DNA of 22,580 nucleotides from an uncultured Chlorobiota bacterium. GTDB lineage: Bacteria > Bacteroidota > Bacteroidia > Bacteroidales > JAADGE01. Position 1 is the stretch's first letter. Each line of letters starts with the position of its first letter. This document shows, one piece after another, positions 1-7,347 of this stretch. Both the position numbers and the translations under genes were made by a program. A model generated the notes under the pieces. It saw only the letters and a list, made by a program, of their open reading frames with translations. It was not told where the DNA came from and made no database searches. The DNA is taken from contig CAMZKQ010000109.1 in NCBI GenBank assembly GCA_947311265.1, forward strand, positions 1 through 22,580. The letters are read 5' to 3'.

Positions 1-152
1 AAAGGGGAAAGCAGTATGCCCGGAATACCCCGCAGCGAGCGAGGGTGAATACCCCAGTTGGTCAGCCCAAGAAAGGGGAGGATTAAATCTATAAAATAAA
101 CAATCCAGATACTGGCAAGTATAGCACCTGCAATTTTTATGTTGTTTTTCAT
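1..152 (-). CDS. Rhomboid-family intramembrane serine protease, N-terminal fragment
   Basis: About 50 residues are visible before the window edge. Translating the minus strand from the ATG at 152 gives a short basic start, one hydrophobic segment (about residues 6-30) and then WGIHPRSLRGIPGILLSPF. This W-G-(I/H)-x-P-R-x-x-x-G-(L/I)-x-G-I-x-x-(S/A)-P-F stretch after the first membrane helix is typical of bacterial rhomboid proteases, which cut membrane proteins within the bilayer. The catalytic Ser and His lie outside the window, so activity cannot be judged. Its promoter would lie in 153-224, where I see no clear core. The call rests on a short but characteristic motif. Confidence 0.72.
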   Translation of the reverse strand, partial: MKNNIKIAGAILASIWIVYFIDLILPFLGLTNWGIHPRSLRGIPGILLSP

Positions 153-224
153 GCTAGTGTAGGATAAGTTGGGATTTCAAAAATAATAAAAATTGAGAAT
201 AAAAACTAATTTTGAACTTAAAAT

Positions 225-259
225 AAAAAAAGTGACCTAGTTGCTACTAAGTCACTTTT
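225..259 (-). terminator. Rho-independent terminator of hpd
   Basis: Arms at 228-241 and 246-259 pair over 14 positions with one C/A mismatch, leaving a 4-base loop. Read on the minus strand, the stem is followed by an uninterrupted T run (complement of the A run at 225-231), 19 bases past the hpd stop. The plus-strand reading also has a short T stretch, so it may work in both directions. Confidence 0.85.
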
Positions 260-277
260 GATAAGTTTGTTTAAAAC

Positions 278-1372
278 TTAGAGCGTCCCTCGGCGTTCTT
301 GGTCCCTTTCTATGGATACAAAAAGGGCTTTGAAGTTGCCTTTGCCAAAAGATTCTGCACCTTCTCTTTGTATTATTTCGTAGAAAAATGTGGGGCGGTC
401 TTCAATGGGTTTCGTAAAAATCTGCAATAAGTAGCCTTTGTCATCTCTGTCCACAAGGATAGAGAGGGCTTTAATTTCTTCGATTTTATCTTTTACCTCT
501 GGTATTCTTTCGGTTAAATCTTCGTAGTAAGTATCTGGAATATCCAGAAATTCAACCCCTTTGGCACGCATTTTTCGTACTGACATTAGAATATCATCAG
601 TGGCCAAGGCGACGTGTTGGCAGCCTGCCCCTTTGTAAAAGTTGATGTATTCTTCAATCTGAGATTTCTTTTTGCCTTTTGCAGGTTCGTTAATTGGGTA
701 GCGAACCAAGCCTGTTGAGCTTGCCATTACTACACTTTTTAATGCTGTATATTCGGTAGAAATATCATTTTCATCAAAAGTTATAAGTGGCTCAAAGCCC
801 ATTGTTTTGTTGTAAAAATCTGCCCATTTTTGCATGTCCCCCCAATCGGTATTGCCTACCATGTGGTCGATATATTTTAAGCCCATTTCTTCGGTTTTCA
901 TTTCGGTTTCCCATTTTTCAAATCCCGGTAGGAGGTCGCCTTTGTAGTTTGTGCGGTCTATAAATAGATGTACTGTATCGCCATAAGTGTGTATGCTTGA
1001 TATTTTTACTTCGCCAAATTCATCTTTTCTTACTTCCGTAGGAAGATATTCTTTTGCCCCGTTGGCAGTAGTTACGGCATGGCATTTGTCGGCATCGTCG
1101 GTTTTTAGGGCGATGTATTTTACGCCATTGCCGTGCTTAGCAACATGTGCTGCAATTTCCGAACTGGCATCAAGCGAACCTGTAAAAATGAGGGTTATTT
1201 TGTTTTGCCTTAGCATATAGGATACCCTATCTCGTTGCCCAGTTTCCATGCCGCTATAGCCCACTGGCTGAAAGCCAAAGGCTACTTGGTGGTAAAAGGC
1301 TGATGTTTTGGCATCGCCTACATAAAATTCTACGAAATCTGTACCTTGTAAAGGGATTAAATCTTTTGCCAT
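278..1372 (-). CDS. hpd: 4-hydroxyphenylpyruvate dioxygenase
   Basis: Converts 4-hydroxyphenylpyruvate to homogentisate with O2 and Fe(II), the second step of tyrosine breakdown; cytosolic. The 364-residue product has the two vicinal-oxygen-chelate halves of the family: an N-terminal half starting GTDFVEFYVGDA (residues 10-21) and a C-terminal catalytic half starting YIDHMVGN. The expected iron ligands are visible as H170 (DHMVGN), H253 (GCQHVALATDD) and E332 (FFYEIIQREG). The C-terminal GNFKALFVSIERDQ helix that closes the active site is present, so the gene looks intact and full length. It lies 117 bases downstream of hmgA on the same strand, so the two are probably co-transcribed or co-regulated, and it ends at a strong terminator. 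The function is clear from motifs and context. Confidence 0.96.
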   Translation of the reverse strand: MAKDLIPLQGTDFVEFYVGDAKTSAFYHQVAFGFQPVGYSGMETGQRDRVSYMLRQNKITLIFTGSLDASSEIAAHVAKHGNGVKYIALKTDDADKCHAVTTANGAKEYLPTEVRKDEFGEVKISSIHTYGDTVHLFIDRTNYKGDLLPGFEKWETEMKTEEMGLKYIDHMVGNTDWGDMQKWADFYNKTMGFEPLITFDENDISTEYTALKSVVMASSTGLVRYPINEPAKGKKKSQIEEYINFYKGAGCQHVALATDDILMSVRKMRAKGVEFLDIPDTYYEDLTERIPEVKDKIEEIKALSILVDRDDKGYLLQIFTKPIEDRPTFFYEIIQREGAESFGKGNFKALFVSIERDQERRGTL

Positions 1373-1435
1373 TTTTTTATTTTTATTTGATTTGTTTTTA
1401 ATTGTTTCTTCGATTGCTCTGCCCTCTTAATTCTG

Positions 1436-1470
1436 CCTGAAATAGGGCTTCAAAAAAAGTTTATTTCAGG
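1436..1470. repeat. Inverted repeat between hmgA and hpd
   Basis: CCTGAAATA at 1436-1444 is repeated in reverse complement at 1462-1470, with 17 bases between. It sits in the 117-base gap between hmgA and hpd. There is no T run after the stem on the minus strand, so it is not a standard terminator. It could be an mRNA processing or attenuation hairpin, or a regulator site for hpd. Confidence 0.5.
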
Positions 1471-1489
1471 GCTTGTGGAGGTTTCATGA

Positions 1490-2647
1490 TTAAATTTGCC
1501 AGCTTTTCCAATAGTCTTCATCTTCAATATCTACGGCATCTTGCGTAAGCAATAGGGGCTTGAAGGTATCCACCATTACGGCTAATTCTTGGGTTTCTTT
1601 TTTCCCGATACTCCGCTCGATTGCTCCGGGGTGTGGCCCGTGAGTTACGCCCACAGGGTGGAGCGTAATTTGTCCTTTTTGGATATTATTTCGGCTCATA
1701 AAATCGCCATCTACATAGTATAAAACCTCGTCGGTATCTACATTATGATGATTGTATGGGGCAGGTATTGATTGGGGGTGATAATCGTATAGTCTTGGCA
1801 CGAAGGCACAAATTACCATTGCTGGGGTTTCAAAAGTTTGGTGTATGGGTGGTGGCATGTGCAGCCGTCCTGTAATGGGCTGAAAATCGTGAATGGAAAT
1901 GGCGTAAGGGTACATTTGCCCGTCCCAGCCTACCACATCGAAAGGGTGGGTGGCATAGGTGTAGGGGTAGATTTTTCCGCCTCGTTTTACCATAACTACA
2001 AAGTCGCCTTTTTGGTCGTGGGTTTCTAAATTTTGTGGCGTTTTTATGTCCCTATCGTAAAAGGGGGCGGTTTCTAACAGCTGCCCGTCTTCGTTTTTAT
2101 ACCTTTTCGGCAAACGAATTTGCATAAACGATTCAACAATAAAAAGACGATTCTCAGTAGATTTGAAATCAAGCACATAGGTTGTTCCTTTTGGGATTAT
2201 TAGATGGTCACCATAGCAAAAGTCAATATTTCCGTACATGGTACGGAGTGTGCCTTCGCCTTGGTGGATAAAAATTACTTCGTCGGCATCGCCGTTTTTG
2301 AAAAAATAATCGGTGGTGGTTTGCGTGGGGGCTGCTAATGTTATTTTAACATCAGCATTAAAAAGCATTACTTTTCGGCTTTTAATATAGTCGGTTTCGG
2401 GTTTTACTTTAAAGCCTTTTAGGCTTCGCATTTGCATATTCATATCCGAAACGGCAACTGGGGCAACGTCAATTGGTTCGCCAATGTGTTTTACGTTGGT
2501 GGGGGTGTTGCAATGGTAGGTGAGCGAATACACGCCTCCGAAGCCAATGGTGGAAAGTAGTTGCTCGTAGTAGATACCGCCGTCTGGCTTATCGAAAACG
2601 ATGTGCCGCTGCTTGGGCAATTTTCCTCTAGAAATATAATAAGGCAT
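1490..2647 (-). CDS. hmgA: Homogentisate 1,2-dioxygenase
   Basis: Opens the aromatic ring of homogentisate to give maleylacetoacetate, the step after HPD. The 385-residue product is shorter than the roughly 430-445 residues of proteobacterial and animal enzymes, but the cupin core is recognisable: HPFDVVGWDGQMYPY (234-248), HDFQPITGRLHMPPPIH (253-269), YNHHNVDTDEVLYYV and LHPVGVTHGPHPG (329-341). Aligned from memory with the human enzyme, the Fe(II) ligands should be H301, E307 and H336 (spacing H-x5-E matches) and the acid-base His is H269. The start YYISRGKLPKQRHIVF is typical of the bacterial family. It is upstream of hpd on the same strand, so the pair carries out two consecutive reactions. 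Fumarylacetoacetase and maleylacetoacetate isomerase are not in the window. Confidence 0.93.
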   Translation of the reverse strand: MPYYISRGKLPKQRHIVFDKPDGGIYYEQLLSTIGFGGVYSLTYHCNTPTNVKHIGEPIDVAPVAVSDMNMQMRSLKGFKVKPETDYIKSRKVMLFNADVKITLAAPTQTTTDYFFKNGDADEVIFIHQGEGTLRTMYGNIDFCYGDHLIIPKGTTYVLDFKSTENRLFIVESFMQIRLPKRYKNEDGQLLETAPFYDRDIKTPQNLETHDQKGDFVVMVKRGGKIYPYTYATHPFDVVGWDGQMYPYAISIHDFQPITGRLHMPPPIHQTFETPAMVICAFVPRLYDYHPQSIPAPYNHHNVDTDEVLYYVDGDFMSRNNIQKGQITLHPVGVTHGPHPGAIERSIGKKETQELAVMVDTFKPLLLTQDAVDIEDEDYWKSWQI

Positions 2648-2736
2648 AATTTACAAAAGTTTTAAATTGTGAAAATTAATTGGATTAGTTTAGCAATAGT
2701 TTTAGGCATTATAAAAAAATGTAATATTTTTTTTGC

Positions 2737-2761
2737 AAAAAGTTACGTGGTGTAACTTTTT
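2737..2761. promoter_or_regulatory. Perfect palindrome upstream of hmgA, candidate operator
   Basis: AAAAAGTTAC at 2737-2746 and GTAACTTTTT at 2752-2761 are exact reverse complements around a 5-base centre, 90-114 bases upstream of the hmgA start. It resembles a terminator, but no plus-strand gene reads into it and it lies in front of hmgA, so a regulator site of the form GTTAC-N5-GTAAC is the better reading. The regulator is not identified in the window. Confidence 0.5.
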
Positions 2762-3032
2762 TTATAGCCTAATTTAAGTTGTTACAAGATAGGAAAATAT
2801 GCTGGATTATTAAAATTTCATTGCCTGTTTTTTTTATTTGGAAGGCTAAAGTTTTAAATAAGTAGAAGGTGTAATCAAATTCCGAATTTAATTTCGAGTA
2901 ATGGGCGGTTGTGTAGAGTTGTATATCGAAAATCAAAGAAAATAAAGAGGATAAGGCTGTGTAGTTGCGAGTTGTAAAAAAAAACAGTTTTTAGTTGCTT
3001 GATTTTTAGTAATATAGTTTGTTTTATACTAG

Positions 3033-3108
3033 CTTAGTGTAAAAAATACGCAGAAATATTTGCAGGTTAATTTTTAATGTCCTATCTTTGTGTTGATAAT
3101 ACACTAAG
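3033..3108. repeat. 9-base inverted repeat flanking the vWA promoter
   Basis: CTTAGTGTA at 3033-3041 and TACACTAAG at 3100-3108 are exact reverse complements. One lies just upstream of the -33 element and the other near the expected transcription start, so they bracket the promoter core, 67 bases centre to centre. This would suit a regulator that binds both sites. Part of the motif (CACTAA) recurs at 3861-3866 before the Nudix gene. Confidence 0.45.
3059..3090 (+). promoter_or_regulatory. Promoter of the vWA gene
   Basis: TTTG at 3059-3062, 20 bases, then TATCTTTG at 3083-3090, matching the Bacteroidota sigma-A pattern of TTTG near -33 and TAnnTTTG near -7. The predicted start of transcription near 3097 leaves a leader of about 40 bases before the ATG at 3137. 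Confidence 0.7.
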
Positions 3109-3136
3109 TTAATTTATTCATCTAATACTTTTTATC

Positions 3137-3832
3137 ATGAAAACTACAATAGATAATTATGACAACATCGACTTTAATCTAGATTTTGCCAATTTTAATC
3201 CCGACGAAATTGAAACAGACGAAACCATCAACGCTGTTTTTATTATTGATGTATCGACTTCGGTAGATATTTATGTGCAGGATTTGAATACCGCATTCAA
3301 CGAGTTTACCGAAACCATGCAAAAATCGCACATTGCCGAGCGGCTGTTTGTCTCAATTATTGAATTTAATCATCAAGTGCATACTATTAGCGGATTTCAG
3401 CCCATTTCGGCAATCCCGGCAATGGATTTTTCTAAGAAAATAGGGGGGGCAACTGCCCTCTACGATGCGGCTGATTTTGGCATTAAAAATGCCATTGATT
3501 ATCGGCAGAACCTCGAAAATTCGGGCATTGATTGTAAAACCCTAGTATTTATCATTACCGATGGGGAGGACAATAGCTCCTCGGTGCCACCACGGGTTGT
3601 AAAGCGAAGGATTACCGACCTAAAAGCAGACGAGCGAAGCGTTTTTTCTTTCACTTCGGTACTTTTTGGGGTGGGTAGCCAATCCAACTTTAAAAAAGCA
3701 CAAAAGGCAATGGGCATCGAGCATTTGGCTGCCGTTGGCACTAGTGGCGAGGAAATTAAGAAAATGATTGGATTTATATCACAGTCTATCTCATCGGTTT
3801 CTGCTGGGCAAGCTAATTTTCCTACATTTTAA
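3137..3832 (+). CDS. Von Willebrand factor A domain protein (TerY-like)
   Basis: A 231-residue protein, almost entirely one vWA domain, with no signal peptide or membrane segment, so cytosolic. The metal-ion-dependent adhesion site is complete: D38-x-S40-x-S42 in IIDVSTSVDIY, T106 in GGATALYDA and D142 in IITDGEDNSSS. Such domains bind partner proteins through a divalent metal. Stand-alone cytosolic vWA proteins of this size resemble TerY and related adaptor proteins, but the exact partner cannot be read. The first 30 residues are acidic and rich in Asp and Asn. It precedes an NrtR-like regulator and a nicotinamidase-like gene on the same strand, which suggests a link to NAD metabolism or ADP-ribose signalling; this is inference from position only. 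A clear promoter lies upstream. Confidence 0.85.
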   Translation: MKTTIDNYDNIDFNLDFANFNPDEIETDETINAVFIIDVSTSVDIYVQDLNTAFNEFTETMQKSHIAERLFVSIIEFNHQVHTISGFQPISAIPAMDFSKKIGGATALYDAADFGIKNAIDYRQNLENSGIDCKTLVFIITDGEDNSSSVPPRVVKRRITDLKADERSVFSFTSVLFGVGSQSNFKKAQKAMGIEHLAAVGTSGEEIKKMIGFISQSISSVSAGQANFPTF

Positions 3833-3839
3833 TATTTGT

Positions 3840-3885
3840 AGCCATAAATATAAAAGTTAGCACTAATTATTTTATATTTATGGCT
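3840..3885. repeat. 16-base perfect inverted repeat before the Nudix regulator gene
   Basis: The arms 3840-3855 (starts AGCCATAAATATAAAA) and 3870-3885 are exact reverse complements with a 14-base loop that contains TTAGCACTAA. The repeat starts 8 bases after the vWA stop and ends 20 bases before the next ATG. It has no trailing T run. It may be an operator for the adjacent NrtR-like protein, or an mRNA hairpin that separates the expression of the two genes. Confidence 0.7.
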
Positions 3886-3905
3886 CACATATCTAAACTG
3901 AAAAA

Positions 3906-4610
3906 ATGGAAGCAAAAAAAAAGTACTGTTATGATTACCCTCGCCCTGCACTAACTGCCGATTGCGTAATATTTGGATTTTCGGAAAACGAACTGAAAAT
4001 TTTGCTTATCGAGCGAGGCATCGTGCCGTTTAAAGGGCAATGGGCATTTCCGGGCGGATTTGTACACATGGAAGAAGATACCAAAACAGCGGCTATTAGG
4101 GAGTTATACGAGGAAACGGGGTTGCAAAATGTATATATGGAACAACTTTGTACGGTGAGTTCCCCGGACAGAGACCCACGAGGAAGGGTGGTTTCGGTGG
4201 TCTATTTTGCACTTGTAAAGCCCGAAAATTTTAAGCCCACTGCTGGCGATGATGCAGGAAAGGCGGAATGGTTTTCGATTTCGGATATTCCTAAATTGGC
4301 TTTTGACCACGATGAAATATTGCAAACTGCAATTTTACGATTGAAAGGGAAAATTAGGTATCAACCTGTTGGCTTTGAACTGCTGCCTGAAAAATTTATC
4401 TTTTCGCAGCTACAAGCCATTTACGAAACGGTGCTAGAAATAAAGCTGGATAGGCGAAATTTTAGAAAAAAAATAATCAAGTCGGGCTTAATTACCGAAC
4501 TCAACGAAAAACAAACCAATGTGGCTCACCGTGCAGCGTCCTATTTTATTTTTAACAAAAATAAATACGATGAACTCACAAAGGAAGGCTTCAATTTTAC
4601 AATTATTTAG
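3906..4610 (+). CDS. nrtR: Nudix hydrolase with C-terminal winged helix, NrtR-like regulator
   Basis: A 234-residue protein with two parts. Residues about 15-140 are a Nudix domain with an intact Nudix box at G51-L73 (GGFVHMEEDT then REL-Y-EETGL, fitting Gx5Ex7REUxEExGU). Residues about 150-225 have the look of a winged-helix DNA-binding domain, with a basic LDRRNFRKKIIKSG segment as probable recognition helix. This architecture is that of NrtR, a repressor of NAD biosynthesis or salvage genes whose Nudix domain senses ADP-ribose. Many NrtR proteins have lost catalysis; here all catalytic Glu and Arg positions remain, so hydrolysis of ADP-ribose is possible. Nudix regulators of sugar genes (AraR type) share the fold, so the ligand is uncertain, but the next gene being nicotinamidase-like favours NAD. 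A large inverted repeat precedes it. Confidence 0.8.
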   Translation: MEAKKKYCYDYPRPALTADCVIFGFSENELKILLIERGIVPFKGQWAFPGGFVHMEEDTKTAAIRELYEETGLQNVYMEQLCTVSSPDRDPRGRVVSVVYFALVKPENFKPTAGDDAGKAEWFSISDIPKLAFDHDEILQTAILRLKGKIRYQPVGFELLPEKFIFSQLQAIYETVLEIKLDRRNFRKKIIKSGLITELNEKQTNVAHRAASYFIFNKNKYDELTKEGFNFTII

Positions 4611-4679
4611 CAGGAGGTAAGTTGCTAAAATCAATTCATTAAAAAAAAATAATACTTATATTAATTTAAAACAAATACC

Positions 4680-5486
4680 ATGAAAAAAAATGCGTTATTA
4701 ATTATCGACCCACAAAATTCTTTTTGCAATCCTGGCGATACTGCCGGAAATGGGCGAGGCTCGCTCTACGTGGAGGGGGCAGATGCGGATATGAAACGGC
4801 TTGCCAACTGGATTTTAAAATACCGAGATGAAATTGATTATATCGGGATTACTATCGACTCGCACCAGCCCAATGATATTGCACACCCTAGTTTTTGGCA
4901 GGATAAAAATGGCCGTTTTCCTGCCCCGTTTACAGTAATTACTGCCAATGATGTGGAGCAAGGTGTTTGGACGGCTCGTTTCGACCCAAAACGTTGCTTG
5001 GATTACTTAAAAGCATTAGAGGCACAAGGGGAATATCCGCACCTAATTTGGCCGCCACATTGCCTTATTGGTTCTGTGGGAGCGGCTATATATCAGCCAC
5101 TTATGGATGCGGTGCAGGAGTGGACAGTGAGGGGCAAATTTTACCAAACAGTGGCCAAAGGGACGTTTCCGTTCTCGGAGCATTTTGGGGCTTTTCAAGC
5201 CCAAATTCCTGATGCACAACGTCCTGAAACGCAGTTGAATCAAGGGCTTATAAAGACCCTTTCGACTTACCAGAATGTTTACCTTACGGGCGAAGCACGT
5301 TCGCATTGTGTGGCAAACAGCCTAAAGCAGGTGCTTGATGAAGCTCCTGATTTGGCGGCAAAGTTTATTGTTTTGGAGGATACCATGTCTAATGTTACAG
5401 GGTTTGAAACTTTGGCAGATCCTATTTATGCAAGGGCAAAGAAGATGGGGGTTCGGTTTTCAACAACAAAAGATGTGCTAATATAG
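4680..5486 (+). CDS. pncA: Nicotinamidase-like cysteine hydrolase
   Basis: An isochorismatase-fold amidase that probably converts nicotinamide to nicotinate for NAD salvage. The 268-residue product carries the catalytic triad: D10 in LLIIDPQNSF, K150 in VAKGTFPFSEHFG and C210 in EARSHCVANS. The metal-binding set D60, H62 and H69 is seen in TIDSHQPNDIAHPSFW, and WPPHCLIGSVGA (from W124) matches the nicotinamidase WPxHC motif. It is longer than E. coli PncA (about 213 residues), with extra sequence around residues 85-118 and in the C-terminal third. It lies 69 bases after the NrtR-like gene on the same strand without a visible promoter of its own, so it is probably co-transcribed with it. Another amide substrate cannot be excluded. 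Confidence 0.78.
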   Translation: MKKNALLIIDPQNSFCNPGDTAGNGRGSLYVEGADADMKRLANWILKYRDEIDYIGITIDSHQPNDIAHPSFWQDKNGRFPAPFTVITANDVEQGVWTARFDPKRCLDYLKALEAQGEYPHLIWPPHCLIGSVGAAIYQPLMDAVQEWTVRGKFYQTVAKGTFPFSEHFGAFQAQIPDAQRPETQLNQGLIKTLSTYQNVYLTGEARSHCVANSLKQVLDEAPDLAAKFIVLEDTMSNVTGFETLADPIYARAKKMGVRFSTTKDVLI

Positions 5487-5628
5487 TTGTACTTTTTTGA
5501 TTATTTATCCTGAAAAACTAATTTATTCGTCCTGTGAGTATTTCAATATCTGATTATTAACTATTAAGTGTTTAGTCTTTTTACGAAATAGCTTACAGGG
5601 CGATTTTTTATATCCCATTTAATGGTGC

Positions 5629-6303
5629 TTAAATTAATGCTTTGTTTTTTTCGGAGTAGATTAAGCTCCATATTATAAGGAGTGTAAAATTTAGCATAAT
5701 TGTATAAGCAAAAATTTCGGCTAAGCTAGTACGCCCACTAATGAGTGCAGTAAATCCGAGTGCAAAAGGCAAGTTTAGCACAGCTATAAACAGGCGGGTT
5801 AGCATCGGTTTTTTATTTAGCCGTAGGCTAAAAATGAAGAAAATAAGTGCTAGGCTTAGCCACTTTATCCATGTAAAAATTTTCATTTTTAATAGGGCAT
5901 CATTATAATTGCCTTGGGTAACTTTTGCTAGGATTTCATGAATTTGTAGATTTTCGAGGCAATCGAATACAAAGGCACAAGCGGCTAATATTGCACCGAT
6001 ATAGTAATATTTTTTTTGCTCAACTTTTGCCAATTTCATGAAAAGAAATATCAAAAATAGGGCGTAAAGTACAGCGTACGGATAGTCGTAAAAAACGCCA
6101 TTATTTACTGCATTTATTAATTTTTTATTGTATTTATTGCTTCCTTCTATTAAAAATAGAGTGTCTATTCCTGCTTGGGTTTCTGTAAATTCGAGTTTAA
6201 TAATGGGGTTGTCCAAAGTTTGGACATCTTGAAAGAACAGTATGTTAATTGCAGTAATAGCCAACAATACAGAAAGTCCTATATAGCCTATTTTTTTATA
6301 CAT
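5629..6303 (-). CDS. Membrane protein of unknown function
   Basis: A 224-residue protein that I do not recognise. About five hydrophobic segments are visible: residues 6-24, about 76-92, 101-119, 144-161 and two closely packed stretches between 170 and 217. A soluble loop of roughly 50 residues follows the first segment. A short acidic and polar motif FDCLENLQIHEIL follows the third segment and may face a functional site. It is the last gene of a four-gene minus-strand run and starts 9 bases after the stop of the potassium-channel gene, so it is almost surely co-transcribed and may be an accessory of that channel; nothing in the sequence proves this. It converges with the nicotinamidase-like gene over a 142-base gap with no obvious terminator. 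Confidence 0.75.
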   Translation of the reverse strand: MYKKIGYIGLSVLLAITAINILFFQDVQTLDNPIIKLEFTETQAGIDTLFLIEGSNKYNKKLINAVNNGVFYDYPYAVLYALFLIFLFMKLAKVEQKKYYYIGAILAACAFVFDCLENLQIHEILAKVTQGNYNDALLKMKIFTWIKWLSLALIFFIFSLRLNKKPMLTRLFIAVLNLPFALGFTALISGRTSLAEIFAYTIMLNFTLLIIWSLIYSEKNKALI

Positions 6304-6312
6304 ATTTAGATT

Positions 6313-7338
6313 TTATTTGCCAGCTAAAATTAGTTTTAGCTTTTGTATTTGTTCGGGTTTACCGATTACAAAAAGCTGATCATCTTTTTGTAATACTGTT
6401 TCTGGCACAGGATTAAAAATATAAGTCCCGTCTTCCATTTTCATGCCAATAAGGTTGGCGCCACTATTTTCTAGTACATGAAGGTTCTCTATAGTTTGCC
6501 CAATAAATGAGGCGTTGCCTTCGTTGCACGAAATTTCTTCGATATGTACATCTGTACCATCTTTCAAGACCATTCGCTCTACAAATTCTATAATATCGGA
6601 GCTAGATACTAGCTTTGCCATACGAGTACCTCCTACTTTTTCGGGCATTATAATGTTGCTTGCTCCTGCAATTTTTAACTTTCCGAACGAATGGTCGTCG
6701 GAGGCTCGGGCAATTATTTTAATGTTTTGGTTTAAGTTCCTTGCCGTTAGTGTTACCAATAAACAATCGCTATCGTTTGGCAATGCTATAATAATGGCCT
6801 TGGCAGAGTCTATATGTGCTTTCTCCAAAGTTTCGTCGTAGGAGGCATCGCCATGTAGGTAGACTAGTTTTTTATTGGCAATAATTTCTTCATTTATATC
6901 ATCTTCAACGACCTCATCGGAGCGGTCTATAATTACCACGTCTTCGCCTTGCGAGAGCAGTTCTTTTACCGACTGCCTCCCGTTTCGCCCAAATCCGCAA
7001 ACGATAACGTGGTTTTTCATTTTATCTAGGTGTTTTTTCATATAGTATTTTTTTATATACACTTTGTATTCCCCGCTTAGTAGTAATTTAGAAATAGCAG
7101 TAATTAAATATCCAAACACACCAAAGCTGATAATAATAAGACCCGCAGTAAAAAGCATACCAACTTCCGATAGTTCGTGTACTTCTTCGTAGCCAACGGT
7201 GGACATGGTAATTATGGTCATATAAAAGGCTTCAATTGCGGTGTAATTTTCAATATATATGTACCCAACCGTTCCTGAAATAATTATCAGTAATAATATA
7301 AGGAAAACGTAATATATTTTTTGAAGCTCTTTTTTCAC
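6313..7338 (-). CDS. Two-helix potassium channel with RCK (TrkA-N/TrkA-C) domains
   Basis: A ligand-gated K+ channel of the MthK/Kch type, 341 residues. Residues 10-27 form the first membrane helix, about 35-46 the pore helix, 47-52 (TVGYEE) the selectivity filter and 58-84 the second helix. The RCK domain follows with a Rossmann NAD/nucleotide-type loop GFGRNG at 115-120 and IIDRSDEVVEDD after the second strand; a TrkA-C domain fills about 260-341 and ends with FVIGKPEQIQKLKLILAGK. The filter keeps T-V-G-Y but has Glu in place of the usual final Gly-Asp. It lies in the idi operon, 9 bases from the stop of the hydrolase gene. Assignment as a K+ channel is firm; the gating ligand (Ca2+, nucleotide or other) is unknown. 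Confidence 0.9.
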   Translation of the reverse strand: MKKELQKIYYVFLILLLIIISGTVGYIYIENYTAIEAFYMTIITMSTVGYEEVHELSEVGMLFTAGLIIISFGVFGYLITAISKLLLSGEYKVYIKKYYMKKHLDKMKNHVIVCGFGRNGRQSVKELLSQGEDVVIIDRSDEVVEDDINEEIIANKKLVYLHGDASYDETLEKAHIDSAKAIIIALPNDSDCLLVTLTARNLNQNIKIIARASDDHSFGKLKIAGASNIIMPEKVGGTRMAKLVSSSDIIEFVERMVLKDGTDVHIEEISCNEGNASFIGQTIENLHVLENSGANLIGMKMEDGTYIFNPVPETVLQKDDQLFVIGKPEQIQKLKLILAGK

Positions 7339-7347
7339 GGTGTTTTT

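Larger units (their letters stand above)
2648..3136. other. 489-base divergent intergenic region
   Basis: No credible coding frame on either strand. It must hold the hmgA promoter (minus) and the promoter of the vWA gene (plus). Recognisable elements are a perfect palindrome at 2737-2761, a Bacteroidota-type promoter at 3059-3090 and a 9-base inverted repeat flanking that promoter. The middle (about 2765-3030) is AT-rich with an imperfect repeated GG(T/C)TGTGTAG followed by AGTTGTA near 2907-2923 and 2955-2976; I can assign it no role. Confidence 0.6.

Noticed and set aside
2907..2976. Imperfect direct repeat GG(T/C)TGTGTAG ... AGTTGTA, two copies
   Set aside because: Only two degenerate copies about 48 bases apart with unequal inner spacing; could be chance in this low-complexity stretch, so not listed as a feature.
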